Source: Frondihabitans sp.
Lineage (GTDB): Bacteria > Actinomycetota > Actinomycetes > Actinomycetales > Microbacteriaceae
Length of the DNA stretch: 6,377 bases
Reading direction: 5' to 3'
Assembly: GCA_025464735.1 (NCBI GenBank)
Contig: JAODMX010000122.1
Location: 1 to 6,377, forward strand
Shown here: in pieces, positions 5,727 to 6,377 of the stretch
How the letters are laid out: each line of letters begins with the position of its first letter
Numbering within the stretch: the first letter of the stretch is position 1
Made by a program: the position numbers and the translations under genes
The notes under the pieces: generated by a model
Database searches by the model: none
What the model saw: the letters and a program-made list of their open reading frames with translations, nothing else
What the model was told of the DNA's origin: nothing

Positions 5727-6377
5727 GTGACCTCGTCGACGACGACAGCCTTCCCACCCACCGAACCACTCTCAACCATCACCGAACGCCCTCCGTGGCG
5801 TCACACCTTCATCGCCCTCGCCGTCCCCAACTTCCGCATCTGGACCTCCGGCAACCTCATCGCCATGACCGCCGGCTGGATGCAGCGCGTCGCTCAAGAC
5901 TGGCTGGTCCTCGAGCTCACCGGCAGTGCCACGAAAGTCGGCATCACCGTGGCCATGCAGTTCGCCCCGATGCTGTTCTTCGGGCTCCTCGGCGGGGTGC
6001 TCGTCGACCGACTCTCGAAGCGCATGCTGATGATGTTCACCCAGGCGACCTTCGCGATCCTCAGCCTCGGGCTCGCCGCCCTCACGCTCACCGGCAACGT
6101 CGAAGCATGGATGGTCTGGGGCATCGCCTTCATCACCGGGCTCGTGACGGTGATCGACAACCCGGCCCGCCAGGTGATCGTTACCGAGCTCGTCGGTCAG
6201 AAGAACCTCCGCAACGCGATCAGCATCAACTCCTCCGTCTTCCAACTCGGCGGCATGATCGGGCCGGCCCTCGCCGGCGTCCTGCTGGTCGCCGTCGGCG
6301 CGGGCTGGGCCTTCGCCATCAACGGAGCGGCCTGCATCCTGGTCGTCATCATGCTCTCGATGCTTCGCACCTCGCAG
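5727..6377 (+). CDS. MFS exporter (MFS_3/EntS-like), 3' end cut by the window
   Basis: An open frame runs from GTG 5727 to the last base (217 codons, no stop), so this is the N-terminal half of a longer protein; the family is usually about 400-550 residues. About six membrane segments are visible after a polar N-terminus of about 26 residues. Motif A reads GGVLVDRLSKRML (89-101) with the usual Asp94. The family hallmark DNPARQVIVTELVG (144-157) is followed by NAISINSSVFQLGGMIGPAL (163-182). These place it with enterobactin-exporter-like MFS_3 transporters; the substrate is unknown. It is divergent from lysR, whose product is the likely regulator. The GTG has a modest AGGA ribosome site about eight bases upstream. 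An in-frame ATG at 5643 would add 28 residues, but it has no ribosome site and overlaps the lysR -10 box, so GTG is preferred. Confidence 0.9.
   Translation, partial: MTSSTTTAFPPTEPLSTITERPPWRHTFIALAVPNFRIWTSGNLIAMTAGWMQRVAQDWLVLELTGSATKVGITVAMQFAPMLFFGLLGGVLVDRLSKRMLMMFTQATFAILSLGLAALTLTGNVEAWMVWGIAFITGLVTVIDNPARQVIVTELVGQKNLRNAISINSSVFQLGGMIGPALAGVLLVAVGAGWAFAINGAACILVVIMLSMLRTSQ

Noticed and set aside
5772..6245. Minus-strand 157-codon ORF
   Set aside because: It is a His/Asp/Glu/Gly-rich antisense shadow of the plus-strand MFS exporter.

Overview
The window is high-GC (roughly two-thirds G+C by eye), gene-dense DNA. It shows GTG starts, strong GGAGG-type ribosome sites, TANNNT-type -10 boxes and a fused DipZ protein. 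This fits a high-GC Gram-positive actinobacterium, and I would guess Micrococcales, perhaps Microbacteriaceae. That placement is inference from gene content and style; there is no marker gene in the window.

Layout, left to right: a perfect 48-bp palindrome (1-48); an MFS drug-efflux-type transporter on the minus strand (59-1291); a DipZ-type CcdA-thioredoxin fusion on the minus strand (1358-3076); an AzgA/PbuG-type purine-base permease on the minus strand (3178-4629); a LysR-family regulator on the minus strand (4683-5540); a 186-bp divergent control region (5541-5726); and the first 217 codons of a second MFS exporter on the plus strand (from 5727), cut by the window end. There is no gene-free stretch longer than 300 bases, and I saw no RNA gene, mobile element or CRISPR array.

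The four minus-strand genes run in one direction (lysR, permease, dipZ, MFS) with gaps of 53, 101 and 66 bases. Candidate -10 boxes before the last three suggest separate transcription units rather than one operon. The clearest regulatory unit is the divergent pair of the LysR regulator and the truncated exporter. Their shared region holds a good SigA-type promoter for lysR and a T-N11-A dyad lying across that promoter. It also holds a five-unit 14-bp tandem repeat in the predicted lysR leader. The natural reading is a regulator that controls both itself and the exporter. The permease (purine salvage) and DipZ (reducing power to the outer face of the membrane) look like ordinary housekeeping neighbours.

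I did not find a convincing undescribed multi-gene system. The points most worth a second look are the lysR leader repeat array, the operator-promoter overlap, the zero-loop palindrome, and a possible leaderless mini-ORF coupled to dipZ.
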